Shown in pieces: positions 24,555-33,700 of a stretch of 55,949 bases of DNA (positions are counted from its first letter, which is position 1; the number at the start of each line of letters is the position of its first letter). The notes below the pieces were generated by a model. It searched no databases and was not told the DNA's origin. It was given only the letters and a program-made list of their open reading frames with translations. The DNA is from Hoeflea sp. (lineage in GTDB: Bacteria > Pseudomonadota > Alphaproteobacteria > Rhizobiales > Rhizobiaceae). The stretch is from assembly GCA_019084245.1 (NCBI GenBank), contig JAHRFE010000038.1, forward strand, positions 1 to 55,949, written 5' to 3'. The translations under genes were made by a program, and so were the position numbers.

Positions 24555-24734
24555 GAGGCAGTACGCACTGTCTCCGGGCTTTGTAACCCGAAGCACACCG
24601 GTTTGGCGCCCGCCGTTAGGGTGCCGAATTCCTCGACCTATGGTCGGGGAGCCGTGGACGTATGTCCAGGTTCCTCGGAACTAAAGGTCCATGGGCTGAG
24701 TGTGCTCGGTTACAAACTCCCCGATCGCCAGGGG
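24555..24734 (+). ncRNA. Hairpin array upstream of traM (structured leader or RNA)
   Basis: Seven consecutive stem-loops can be drawn in 180 bases. They are 24555-24574 (GAGGCAGT/ACTGTCTC), 24575-24590 (CGGG/CCCG), 24605-24625 (GGCGCCC/GGGTGCC), 24631-24649 (CCTCGACC/GGTCGGGG), 24652-24670 (TGGAC/GTCCA core), 24670-24681 (GTTC/GAAC) and 24719-24734 (CCCC/GGGG). No protein is encoded across it. It ends 50 bases before the traM start, so it may be the traM leader or a separate RNA. I do not recognise the family. The strand is chosen from the traM direction; the stems themselves are symmetrical. Confidence 0.5.
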
Positions 24735-24784
24735 TCAGGAACTATGCGGGGGCGTACCGCGCATTCCTGTTTTGGGAGTTGAAC

Positions 24785-25084
24785 ATGGATGCCGATGACC
24801 GATTGAATGGCGAGGCGGTCGATCTGAAGCCGCTGGTAGGGCTCCTGCATGGGCTTCCGTCATCAATCATTGAGCGCCTCACGGTCGATGCAATCCACGA
24901 GCATCGCACATTGTTGGAGCAGGCTGAAAACCTGTTCAATGAACTGCCCGCTGAGGTCAAAGCCGGCAAGGAAGCTGGTAGCAATGCCCATGTTGCCTAT
25001 CTCGAAACAACCATCAGGTTGCACGCGCAAATGTCGGCCTTGACGACCCTGCTTCACATTCTGGGCTACACGCCAAAGGTCTGA
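24785..25084 (+). CDS. traM: TraM, TraR antiactivator
   Basis: TraM binds TraR and keeps conjugation off until enough signal accumulates. The 99-residue product matches the family strongly in VDLKPLVGLLHGLPSS, TVDAIHEHRTLLEQAENLF and LHAQMSALTTLLHILGYTPK. The ATG at 24785 follows GGGAG. It converges on traR with 14 bases between the stop codons, the same pairing as in Ti plasmids. A long hairpin-rich leader precedes it. Confidence 0.95.
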   Translation: MDADDRLNGEAVDLKPLVGLLHGLPSSIIERLTVDAIHEHRTLLEQAENLFNELPAEVKAGKEAGSNAHVAYLETTIRLHAQMSALTTLLHILGYTPKV

Positions 25085-25098
25085 ACCGCCGGACCGCC

Positions 25099-25803
25099 CT
25101 AAATTAATCCCCGCCGAATTGCCAGCGCCACCACCTGCGCATGATTGGCCAGATTGTATCGTGTTCTTACATCGTCAATCGCCGAGCGGACGCCGGCATA
25201 TTTTGCCTGTTCCAGTTCAGCGATCACTTCGACGGTCTTGCCAAGTGAGAGCCAGCGAATGTAGGTCGCCTGCTTCGGGGTCAAAACAATTTTTTCCTCG
25301 ATGGACGGCGTGACCCGCAAATGCTCGAAACGCGTGTGAAGCTGGGAGACCGCTGATGCCGCTGTGATCGCATCGATTTCCACATCACCGGCCAGCGACG
25401 GCTTCGCCGATGCGAAGGTCAACATGGACATGGCTCCGTTGGCGGTTGCGACAGGAATGGAAACACCGGAGCGAATGTTGAAATCAGCGGCTCTTGAAAA
25501 GAAGTTCGTCTGCTCTTTGGAGAGCGAACTCTTGTCTGCCTCGCCGGACCAGGCAAAAGCGCGTCTTATGAGTTGCGCCTGCCGCATGACCGGATCGATG
25601 AACCGGTAGTCCAGCCTGTCGTAGATTTTCTGCCATTCGAAATCGTAGTTTGACACCGCGTAGGTCTGGCCGGGGCGAACATTGACGAAGGCATAGCCTG
25701 CGAAATCGAACCGTTCAGCGAGATTGGCCAGCGCGCCCTTCACCATGGACTGATCGTTTCCGATCACGGTGACATCCAACAGCTTTTCGACCCAGTTTGA
25801 CAT
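25099..25803 (-). CDS. traR: TraR, AHL-dependent activator of conjugation
   Basis: TraR binds the AHL and activates tra and trb promoters. The 234-residue product has the ligand-pocket residues in place (YAVSNYDFEWQKIYDRLDY, then IDPVMRQAQLI, then FAWSGEAD), GIRSGVSIPVATANGAMSML, and the DNA-binding end (LTPKQATYIRWLSLGKTVEV and ALAIRRGLI). I start at the ATG giving MSNWVEKLLDV; a frame beginning 24 bases earlier is less likely. It is convergent with traM. Confidence 0.95.
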   Translation of the reverse strand: MSNWVEKLLDVTVIGNDQSMVKGALANLAERFDFAGYAFVNVRPGQTYAVSNYDFEWQKIYDRLDYRFIDPVMRQAQLIRRAFAWSGEADKSSLSKEQTNFFSRAADFNIRSGVSIPVATANGAMSMLTFASAKPSLAGDVEIDAITAASAVSQLHTRFEHLRVTPSIEEKIVLTPKQATYIRWLSLGKTVEVIAELEQAKYAGVRSAIDDVRTRYNLANHAQVVALAIRRGLI

Positions 25804-25906
25804 CCATACTCTCCCTGTGAAGCGCACCCTTCCCGCGGTGGCGGAATGCGGCTGCAGTCAGAAGGCCCGCGACGCACGCGAACAGCGACCTTGTAAAGAG
25901 TGAGGC

Positions 25907-25993
25907 TTATTCACTCGCGTAAGTTGATCGTCAAGGAACGGTTTTCTAGTTTGTTTTCGCGAGATTGAAAACCTCCGATTTTATTCACTCGCG
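25907..25993. repeat. Direct repeat upstream of traR
   Basis: TTATTCACTCGCG occurs at 25907-25919 and again at 25981-25993, 74 bp apart, in the gap between traR and the next plus-strand gene. The first copy is part of a hairpin (GAGTGA/TCACTC). These could be binding sites for a regulator of traR; no matching site was seen elsewhere. Confidence 0.4.
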
Positions 25994-26109
25994 GAAACCT
26001 GTGGCAGAAAGACGACGCATTGACTCTGTCTTTGCCCCGGGCGGCGCTTTCATCTGTCATTGCCTCGGAAAATGCACCATACCTTGAAGGCTTTTGGAGA
26101 AAGTTCAGG

Positions 26110-26358
26110 TTGCAGCTCACACACGACACCGAACAGCTCGCCCGCAAGGTGGCGGCCTGTGTAGGCCTCAGACCTGAGCAACTCATCCGCGCGGCGCTTG
26201 AGCGTGAAGCGAAGGCGCTCGGCGTTTATCACGGTCAGCCCGGCAAACAGCGGATGACCGTGGAACAGATGATCGCTCTTGGCAAGAAAGTCACTGCCCT
26301 GCCGCTGCTCGATCCGCGCTCCCCAAAAGAGATTATGGACGAACTGAACGAGCCATGA
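26110..26358 (+). CDS. VapB-type antitoxin (partner toxin decayed)
   Basis: The 82-residue product has the layout of rhizobial VapB antitoxins: QLTHDTEQLARKVAACVG, then PEQLIRAALEREAKALG, then a C-terminal toxin-binding arm (LPLLDPRSPKEIMDELNEP). The best start by family comparison is a TTG at 26110; a TTG at 26020 would extend it. The frame is intact, but the vapC that should follow, overlapping the stop at 26355, is broken by frameshifts. The antitoxin would then protect against related toxins arriving from outside, or simply be a relic. Confidence 0.7.
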   Translation: MQLTHDTEQLARKVAACVGLRPEQLIRAALEREAKALGVYHGQPGKQRMTVEQMIALGKKVTALPLLDPRSPKEIMDELNEP

Positions 26359-26750
26359 TCGTCGTCGATTCTTCTGCTGTGGTCGTCATCCTCGAAGATG
26401 AAGACGACCGTCTTCTTTATGCTCATGTCATTCAGGACGCTGACGATCTCACCGTCTCGGCCGTTAAAGCTCACGAGTGCCGTCGTTCTACGTCGTAGGC
26501 GAGGCCCAGAGGGTGAGCAGATCATCTGGATCTTTCTGGCCGATAACGGCATTCAGATCGCTCCCTTCGATGAGGAGCAGACTAGAAAGGTATCCGAAGC
26601 GTTCGGACGATACGGCAAGGGCATAGATCCGAAATCCAGGCTCAATCTTACCGACTGCGCGTCGAATGCACTCGCAAAGAGCCTGTCAGTTCCTTTGTTG
26701 TCAAGGGCGATGAATTCATACACACCGATATTGAGGTCGCAGTTCGCTTA
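26355..26750 (+). pseudogene. Broken vapC (PIN-domain toxin)
   Basis: The ATG overlaps the antitoxin stop and reads MIVVDSSAVVVILEDEDDRL onward to a stop near 26499. The rest of the PIN domain continues in other frames: IAPFDEEQTRKVSEAFGRYG, then LNLTDCASNALAKSLSVPLL, and after another shift FKGDEFIHTDIEVAV. At least two frameshifts are needed to rebuild a VapC protein, so no functional toxin is expected unless recoding occurs. Confidence 0.8.
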
Positions 26751-26880
26751 GCCGTGCAAGCGACGAAATTCAACGCGTCGCTACTGCCTTCTCACCCGTG
26801 ACATTTCGATCCTGAGACGCAACCTGCTGGCGTCCGCTTCAGTTAAGCCAGTCTGGCCCAACACAAAACGAGCACGCAGC

Positions 26881-26922
26881 ACTTTACCAACTTGACGAAC
26901 TTAACCAACCTTGCCATATATA
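26881..26922 (+). promoter_or_regulatory. Promoter with four 9-bp tandem repeats, Xre-RES operon
   Basis: Four imperfect 9-mers follow each other: ACTTTACCA, ACTTGACGA, ACTTAACCA and ACCTTGCCA (26881-26916). The second contains a -35 TTGACG (26892-26897), and the -10 (CATATA or TATATA, 26915-26922) follows directly. Tandem operator repeats over the promoter fit binding of the downstream antitoxin. Confidence 0.55.
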
Positions 26923-26945
26923 GTCTTCTGAACGAAGGGTGAGAC

Positions 26946-27701
26946 ATGGCATCTCTGAAGTCAAAAACCAACCTACGCGACGGTGCAAGTGGGCGCGACA
27001 AACCGGGCGCAGAATCCATGGCTTTTTTCCTGACCACAGGCGCCGCCCCGCTGGCGAAGGGGAGAGCCGCTTTCAAGATCAAGATCCCGGACAACGCATC
27101 AAAAGCGCTGACCAGCAATCCCAATCGCGTTAGGGCGCTCCTCCAGGAATACGGGCAGGCGATAGCAAAAAGCCGTTCTGCTGGCCGCCCGGTCAGCTTC
27201 CGTGTCGATGTCGATTCCGAAGGCGAGATGGTTGTCACTCCCGTTGAGGAGGTTGAAAAGGCAACTGCGCCTGTCGCGGAGGAAGAAGATGCACTGGAAC
27301 CGGAGTTGGAGCAGGCGTTGGTGGCCGCGCGTGCGCGGGGACGCTTAAAGGCTGCTGAGGTCCTCAGCGGCACTGACATGCTGAATGCCGACGAATTCGC
27401 CAAGCTGCTTGGCACAACACGGGTAACGGTGAATTCAAAGCGCCAGAGCGGACTGGTGTTGGGACTAGATGGCGCGAAACGCGGCTTTCGGTTCCCGGAT
27501 TGGCAGATCGATGCCGATGGAAAGCCCTTTGCAGCGCTTGCAACGCTCTATGAACGACTAGGCGGAGCCTGGGCGGTTTATCGCTTCCTGGTCCAGCCAC
27601 ACGGAGAACTAGACGGATTGACAGGCCGCGAGGCATTGGAGCGGGGACGGGCCGAGCAAGCGCTCGAGGTTGCCGAGAGCATTGGTCGAGATTTCCGCTA
27701 A
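26946..27701 (+). CDS. Xre/MbcA/ParS-type antitoxin of a RES toxin
   Basis: The 251-residue protein has a C-terminal domain of the toxin-binding kind (FRFPDWQIDADGKPFAALAT, then LGGAWAVYRFLVQPHGELDG, then LTGREALERG). A middle segment (LNADEFAKLLGTTRVTVNSK) looks like a helix-turn-helix. The N-terminal 120 residues are unusual in length for this family and include an acidic Glu-rich linker (VAEEEDALEPELEQAL). It stands directly before the RES gene (no gap) behind its own promoter, so I read it as the antitoxin and repressor of the pair. The N-terminal part has no assignment. Confidence 0.8.
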   Translation: MASLKSKTNLRDGASGRDKPGAESMAFFLTTGAAPLAKGRAAFKIKIPDNASKALTSNPNRVRALLQEYGQAIAKSRSAGRPVSFRVDVDSEGEMVVTPVEEVEKATAPVAEEEDALEPELEQALVAARARGRLKAAEVLSGTDMLNADEFAKLLGTTRVTVNSKRQSGLVLGLDGAKRGFRFPDWQIDADGKPFAALATLYERLGGAWAVYRFLVQPHGELDGLTGREALERGRAEQALEVAESIGRDFR

Positions 27702-28322
27702 ATGGCAGGTGTTCTGCCGCCTCCCGGCTTTGCGAATGCAAGCCTTCACCTGCACACGGTCGCGGCGGGGCTTCGGTTCGGTCGCATCTATCCGGGCAGA
27801 TACCCCGATCCGCTGGGCTTTGGGAAGACGCCGAGCCGTTTCAGCGATCCCCGGCGGCGCAAATTCGCCAACCGGTTCGGGCTGCTCTATTTGGGCGATA
27901 CGGTGAAGGTTTGCTTTCTCGAAGCCGTTCTGCGCGACCAGCGCGATGGGATCCTCGGCGACCTACCGATCGCTGAGTCCGAACTATATGACCGTCATTT
28001 TGCGGAGATCGAGGTCACTACGCCATTGACGATGGTCGATCTTCGCGATGACGGGCCGATCAAAATGGGTGTGCCGACGGATGTCGCGAAGGGCTCAAAG
28101 CAATCCCTCGCACGGCAATGGGCGGTCGCCTTCCATGAACACCGTACACAAGTGGACGGTGTTATCTACCCGTCTCGGCTCAACGGCCACACGAACCTTG
28201 CAGTTTTCGACAGAGCCATCGGAAAACTGAAGGCGGTCGGGACGAAAAAGCTGATCCTTGCTCCCGGTCTGGCTGATGTGCTCAACGACCTCAATGTCGC
28301 AGTTATCGAACCGGATCCCTGA
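27702..28322 (+). CDS. RES-domain toxin (NAD-degrading type)
   Basis: RES toxins degrade NAD and stop growth unless held by an Xre-type antitoxin. The 206-residue product carries the naming residues in the expected order: Arg in LRFGRIYPGRYPDPLGFG, Glu in VCFLEAVLRDQRDG, and Ser in GVIYPSRLNGHTNLAVFDRA. The start codon follows the antitoxin stop without a gap. The gene ends 32 bases before the stop of traH, read toward it; no strong terminator lies between them. Confidence 0.88.
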   Translation: MAGVLPPPGFANASLHLHTVAAGLRFGRIYPGRYPDPLGFGKTPSRFSDPRRRKFANRFGLLYLGDTVKVCFLEAVLRDQRDGILGDLPIAESELYDRHFAEIEVTTPLTMVDLRDDGPIKMGVPTDVAKGSKQSLARQWAVAFHEHRTQVDGVIYPSRLNGHTNLAVFDRAIGKLKAVGTKKLILAPGLADVLNDLNVAVIEPDP

Positions 28323-28354
28323 TGTCTTGCCTGTCTTCAAGGTAGAATCCAGCG

Positions 28355-28966
28355 CTACTTCTGCCCACCGATCCGGGACAAATCGACCCGAATTCCCGCA
28401 GCCCCAATCTCTTTCTCGTCTGAGCGCTCCGCTTCGCTCTGGGAGAGCGTAGCTCCAGCCGGTGCGTCCGTGATGTCTGGAACAGATTCTTTTCGATCGA
28501 CGATTGCTCCGCCTGGGTCCTCCGCCTGAAACACGCTCTGCCCCTCGAACTGGCCAGTGTTCCAAGCGTAAATAGCATCTTCAAACACCAGGGGAAACAC
28601 CTCCTTGCTCGTCGCGTTGCCATACCATTTTGCGACAATGCGCATTATCCTGGCGAACATCTCCGTCCCGATGCGAAGGTTTTCGCAGGGGTCGACCAGA
28701 TCTGGTTTCAGCTCGGATGGGTCCTTTACGCCCACACCCGCCGGAAACTGTGTCAGACCCACACGCACGACGGCTTGCCCGCCGTACTGGCGTATGACCT
28801 CCATCGCCTCATCGGGCGTTTTCGGTTTAGGTACGAGGATCAGCCGCCCTCCGGATTTCACCGTGACGGCCAGCGGGTCGCCAGGACCGACCGCAGATAC
28901 GAACTGCTCAACGATCGCGGGTTTCAACAAGGGATCAGCACATTGTTCGATAAAGGCAGCATCCAT
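28355..28966 (-). CDS. traH: TraH, conjugal transfer protein
   Basis: The 203-residue product resembles TraH of Ti plasmids throughout: MDAAFIEQCADPLLKPAIVE, VSAVGPGDPLAVTVKSGGRL, VPKPKTPDEAMEVIRQYGGQ, VRVGLTQFPAGVGV. The role is not well known; part of the sequence resembles lytic-transglycosylase-like proteins (NLRIGTEMFARIMRIVAKWY, then YAWNTGQ), which could help the channel pass the cell wall. I set the start at 28966; a long frame upstream only overlaps traB. It is the last gene of traAFBH. Confidence 0.9.
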   Translation of the reverse strand: MDAAFIEQCADPLLKPAIVEQFVSAVGPGDPLAVTVKSGGRLILVPKPKTPDEAMEVIRQYGGQAVVRVGLTQFPAGVGVKDPSELKPDLVDPCENLRIGTEMFARIMRIVAKWYGNATSKEVFPLVFEDAIYAWNTGQFEGQSVFQAEDPGGAIVDRKESVPDITDAPAGATLSQSEAERSDEKEIGAAGIRVDLSRIGGQK

Positions 28967-28983
28967 GACGAAGGCTCCAAAGT

Positions 28984-30150
28984 TCAGGTATTGAAGGAAA
29001 TCACAAGAGGGACGCCAAACAAGTCGGACCAAGCCTTCGCGCTCGCGCGCTGGATCGCAACGATGTTGCCGCCTGCTGTCCACCAGCCATTGCCGATCAG
29101 AACAATCGCGTCGGGCCGATAAATCATCGAGTGGAGAATGGGCCAGAGCACGAGTTGTTCGTAGCAGATGAGAGGCGCGATCTTCTTGCCAGCGATCTCG
29201 ACAACGGGGTTTGCGAAAAAGCTGGCGCGGGCGCCGCCGGTCTGCCCGGTCCATCGCTCCCAGGGACGCCACATCGACACCGGCACGGGCATGCGCTCGT
29301 GATAGAGGACATTTCCGCCATCGGAATCGATGGCCATCATGACGTTGTCGTAACCCTCAGCGTCGATCACTGCCGCGCCGGCGATTACCGTCACAACGGT
29401 CCCTCGCAATCCTTCCCGCCAGAGACGTTCAAGAGTAGGCGTCCCGAAACCCAGTGCGCTTTCAGGCAGAACCACGACGGCTGCGCCGGCTCCCTCAGCC
29501 TCCCGAACGAGGCCGATCAATTGGTGTTGACGTTCAAGCGAACGATCGCGGCCTAGGCTCGAACCCATTTCGAGGTCGACACCACGCCACCCCTCCAATA
29601 GGATCTGACTTGTCCCCGATGCGGCGGACCAAAGCCATAGACCTGATAGGGCAATGGCGATAGTCGGCCCGATCCGGGTTACGAGACCGACCAGGCCGGC
29701 TGTCAACGCGAAAAGCCCCCACCATCCCCATCCCGGAAACAAAATGCCGGCCGCCGTCAGCGGATGCGCCCAGCCTGTGATGCCGAGCGGCGGCAGACCG
29801 GTGAGAGCCAAGATCAGGAGATAGCGCCCTGCTTTTGCCGAGCCTGATCGCGCCGTCCAGAGTGCCGCATGGACAGCTACGAAAGACGATGCCGCCACGA
29901 TCCAGAAGCAGAGCCCGACCCAGAGATCCGCTGAAAAGAACTGGCCGACGCCGACAGGCAATCCTCGTGACGCCGCCAGGAAATAGCCGGCCGCGACCAG
30001 GGCCGCGGCGATGCGCGTCGGTGATCGCGCCCACAGAAGCGGGAAGAAGGTTGCCGCAGGCAGCAGGGGCGCCTGGCCGCTCCAGCCGATCGTACCAACA
30101 ACGACGGCGAGGGGGACGAGAACGGCAGTCATCGTAACGTCACGGCGCAT
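28984..30150 (-). CDS. traB: TraB, membrane protein with nitrilase-like domain
   Basis: The 388-residue protein has an N-terminal half with several membrane segments (for example LVPLAVVVGTIGWSG and LWVGLCFWIVAASSFVAVHA) and a C-terminal carbon-nitrogen hydrolase fold like apolipoprotein acyltransferase. Glu (VVLPESALGFG) and Cys (PLICYEQLVLWP) of the expected triad are visible, but where Lys is expected I read an Arg (LYHERMPVPVSMWRPW). TraB raises transfer efficiency in Ti plasmids; its substrate is unknown. The ATG overlaps the traF stop by 11 bases. Confidence 0.92.
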   Translation of the reverse strand: MRRDVTMTAVLVPLAVVVGTIGWSGQAPLLPAATFFPLLWARSPTRIAAALVAAGYFLAASRGLPVGVGQFFSADLWVGLCFWIVAASSFVAVHAALWTARSGSAKAGRYLLILALTGLPPLGITGWAHPLTAAGILFPGWGWWGLFALTAGLVGLVTRIGPTIAIALSGLWLWSAASGTSQILLEGWRGVDLEMGSSLGRDRSLERQHQLIGLVREAEGAGAAVVVLPESALGFGTPTLERLWREGLRGTVVTVIAGAAVIDAEGYDNVMMAIDSDGGNVLYHERMPVPVSMWRPWERWTGQTGGARASFFANPVVEIAGKKIAPLICYEQLVLWPILHSMIYRPDAIVLIGNGWWTAGGNIVAIQRASAKAWSDLFGVPLVISFNT

Positions 30151-30706
30151 AGGTCAACACCTCTTGCGCTAGACCGAGAACACCGGAATCCGGAACCGGC
30201 CCGAAATACCGGGAATCCCATGAGCCGATGAAATCTGAGTGCAAATACACCTCTCCGGCCCGCACCACTCCGCCTCGATCATGACGCAGAGATCGTCCTT
30301 TTGCATCCTTCTCCATGATGCGGGATCTCAGGACTGGTACGCCATCAATGGCAACACGATCGGTGACGTCGACGCGCTGTCCGGCGACCGCCACAACCAT
30401 CTTGATCAACGGTCCGAACCTGCCGGGGCAAAGACCCGAACGGAGATATCCACGTCGGCGCGCCTCGCGTATGGCGGCGTTGTCCGGCGGACAAACGAAC
30501 ACCATTTCACCGGGCCGGATCGAACGGGTGATCTGAACAATGCGCCAAAGGCCGAGCGGCTCGCTCGGCGTCGTGTTGATCCGCAAACCACCGATATAAC
30601 CTGCGACCAAAAGGAGGACCAACAGGCCGCAAGCCAGTGACAAAGTGCAGAATGCAAAGCGTCGTTGACGGTGCATCGTGCCTGGTTCCATCCCAGCAGC
30701 CGTCAT
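30140..30706 (-). CDS. traF: TraF, pilin-processing peptidase (S26 type)
   Basis: TraF is related to signal peptidases and trims and cyclises the TrbC pilin. The 188-residue product has one membrane segment (LSLACGLLVLLLVAGYIGGL), the catalytic Ser in NTTPSEPLGLWRI and the catalytic Lys in PLIKMVVAVAGQ, and ends with the conserved SWDSRYFGPVP. The start at 30706 is inside the end of traA (ATGA overlap). The order traA-traF-traB-traH is the Ti-plasmid one. Confidence 0.93.
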   Translation of the reverse strand: MTAAGMEPGTMHRQRRFAFCTLSLACGLLVLLLVAGYIGGLRINTTPSEPLGLWRIVQITRSIRPGEMVFVCPPDNAAIREARRRGYLRSGLCPGRFGPLIKMVVAVAGQRVDVTDRVAIDGVPVLRSRIMEKDAKGRSLRHDRGGVVRAGEVYLHSDFIGSWDSRYFGPVPDSGVLGLAQEVLTYAP

Positions 30707-33700
30707 TTGAGGGAAAGTCCCTTGGTCTGAGTTTGACGTGCCGTCTCCGCTTGCTTCAGCGCCAGCGTAGTGCGCTCGTGCACGGCGAGCTGCTGTACTG
30801 TGCGCATGCTGCTCCAAGCTGCTTGCACCTCGCTCTTCTGGATCGGGCTCATGCCTGCCGTCAGCTTATGAAAGGCTTCACCGTTTGCATCCTTTGCCGA
30901 CAGCGGCAACAGGCTTCGTTCTCCAAAACGTTCCGATACGGCCTTGGCAAAACCTTCGAGTTCTGCCTTGACCATTTTGTCGGCAAGCACAAACTCGAGA
31001 CCGGCAGGTAGGTCATTTCGATCGATCGCATCGCGCAGCCGCTCAAGCATCTGCCTGGCCGATGCAGAGAGCGCCGGGATATCGACGGAAACTTTGAGGC
31101 GGACTGCCCGCTCCTCGGTTTCATGCTTGCGCTCAGTTTCTGCTCGTACGGTCAGATAACGCTCAAGGTTGCGCGCCAAGGCGGGCGCGTTGAGAAGCGC
31201 CGTATCGCGCGCCGCCCTCTCCGTGCGGCCGGCGAAGATGCCGGTCTTGCCCTTTAGTGCTCCAAAACTTGCCGGCTCAGCTGCGATCTTTGCGAGCGTT
31301 GTCTGCGCTCTTGCCGGATCCTTGAGCATGGCATCGACATTGACCGCCTTGAACGCGGTCTCCGGCTCGGCGAAGATCTGGTGGAAGCGTGTTGCAACCT
31401 CCTGCCATTGCCTTTTGAGACCGGGATCGGCGGCGAGACGATCCTCGACGGCATGGTTGATCGATTTCGGGAAAGTCGTGATGCCTGATACCATTGGCTT
31501 TGTCTCCATGACGGGTTCCGGGGTCGCCCGAGTATTCGACCGCTTGATCCCGAGCTGCACGCCGATCGTCGCAAGTCGAGCGGCGAGATCGACGACCCTG
31601 TCTTTCTGCCGCACGGTCCAGTCGAGGCGATCGCGAACGAGGGTGCGGGCGACGTTGACCAGATGCAGGCCGCGCGCGTCGGCAAAACGAAGAGCCGCGC
31701 GATAGAAGGTGCCTTTTTCGTAATCGAGCGTTGTCTCTTTCGAGTTCTTGCGGGATAGGAGCTCGACGAGACCGCCAGACTTGGCGAAGGAACGACTGCC
31801 GTAATAGACTGCGAGATCCTCACGATGGCGGGTCATCGCCACATATGTCAGGTGACGATCGAGCGAGAGCGAGGCCAGTACCTTGACCCGGTCAACCGTT
31901 GCCCCCTGGCTCTTGTGGATCGTGGTCGCGTATCCATGATCGACGTTGTTGTAGAAGCGCTGCTCTACCGTGATCGATTGCCGGTGTTGGCCTTGCCCAA
32001 TCTCGGCAACAATACGGCCCGGAGCGGCGTCCACGATCTTTGCCAGCATTCCGTTCTTGACGCCGAGCGAGCCTTCGTTCTTGAGGAAGACGATTTGATC
32101 GCCGACGGCAAACCGGCGGATCCCGTCTTCCGTTTTGAAGGCGTGACCGGCCTCGACGAGGCCACGCTCCACCAGCTTGGCGCGCGCCATCGTGTTCAGC
32201 ATCCGCACATCACGGCGAAGATGGGCGAGGATAAGCGAGGACCCGGCCGGATCGTATTCCCGATTCCAATCGGAGATGAGATTTTCGACTGCTTGAGACT
32301 TCAAGGTCGAACCCATCATCCTACCATTGGCGCCATAGGATGCGACGGCTTTACCGACATGGCCGCGGGCAAGACCGAGTGAAGCATCGCGCATCCATTG
32401 CTCGCGCTGGCGATAGATGGTTTCAAGTTCTGCGTAACCGATGCGATCGGCAATGGCGCGGAAGGCCGCACCCGCTTCGATCGGCTGCAGCTGCTCGGGA
32501 TCTCCGACGAGAACGAGCTTTGCGCCGCGCAGCGTTGCCGCTTCGACGAAGAGTGCCATCTGTTTCGACGACACCATGCCGGCTTCGTCCAGGACCATAA
32601 CAGTCTTGTCGTCGAGATGGTCACGCTCCTGGCTCCAGCGCAGCTCCCAAGACGACAAGGTGCGGGAAAGAATGCCTGCTTCCTTTTCCAAGCCTTCGGC
32701 AGCTTTACCGGCGAGCGCGGCGCCGACGACGCGATAGCCGGCCGCCTCCCATGCCTCGCGCGCAGCCTTCATCATCGTGGTCTTGCCGGCGCCGGCACGG
32801 CCGATCACGGCCGCAATCCGCTCAGGACCTGAGACATGCTCGATCGCGACCTTCTGCTCATCCGACAGATGGGTGTGACGCGCAAAGGTCGCCTTGAGGA
32901 CGGCTGCGCGGACGTCATGGAAATCGCGCCCGGACAACCAGATCGCCCGGTTGGCCATCTCTGCCTCGAGCCGGATCATCTCGCGCGTCGTGTACCGCGC
33001 TGGCGTCCTAACACCAGAGGTAAAGTCGATCCGCTCCCGGTCGAGACGCAGCACGTCGGGATGCTGCATGATCCGCACCATCAGGCTCTGGAAGATGGCG
33101 GCGTCATCAACATAGCGGTGGAGTATCTTCGCAACGTCGCGTTCGTCGAAGACGCTCTTTTCGCGGGTGATCAGATTGAGCGCGATGCCTGGATTGCGCT
33201 GAATGCGCCTAACATTCTCAGTGCGTCGCTCCTCTTGCAGCTCAATCCGCTCGAGCTTCGGTGACCAAGTCGAGGCTGACGCTTTCTCCGTCTCCGATTT
33301 GCGTTCGATCGCGGTGGCGCCGACGCCGATATGGATCGTTGGCGTCAGGTTGATGCCCTGCTTTTCGAACGACCGGCCGTCGATGCGAATATCGAGGCCG
33401 GCAAGGGCGAGATGCCTGTTTTGGGTGGCAAACCATCCATCACGAAAGGCCTTGAAGTCCTCGGCGCCACCAGCCCAAAGTTCGTAAACGATCTTACCGG
33501 CGTCATTGCGCATGGGTTGTCCGGCTGGACCGAGAAGGGCGACCTTCTTGGCGCCGAATCCATCCTCGCACAGAGGCCGCAGCGTGGTCATCAAGTGAAC
33601 ATGTGGGTTGCCGGGCGCGTCGTGATAAACCCAGTCGGCGACCATACCTTTCGAGGTAATGTGCTCGACAATGAAGTCGCGCATCAGCGCAATATTTTGC

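Noticed and set aside
24555-24734. Cobalamin or other known riboswitch upstream of traM
   Set aside because: The hairpins do not show the conserved boxes of a class that I know, and TraM has no metabolic role; kept only as an unassigned structured region.
28967-29272. N-terminal extension of TraH
   Set aside because: The extension runs through the traB coding region in another frame; TraH homologs begin at the MDAAF methionine used here.
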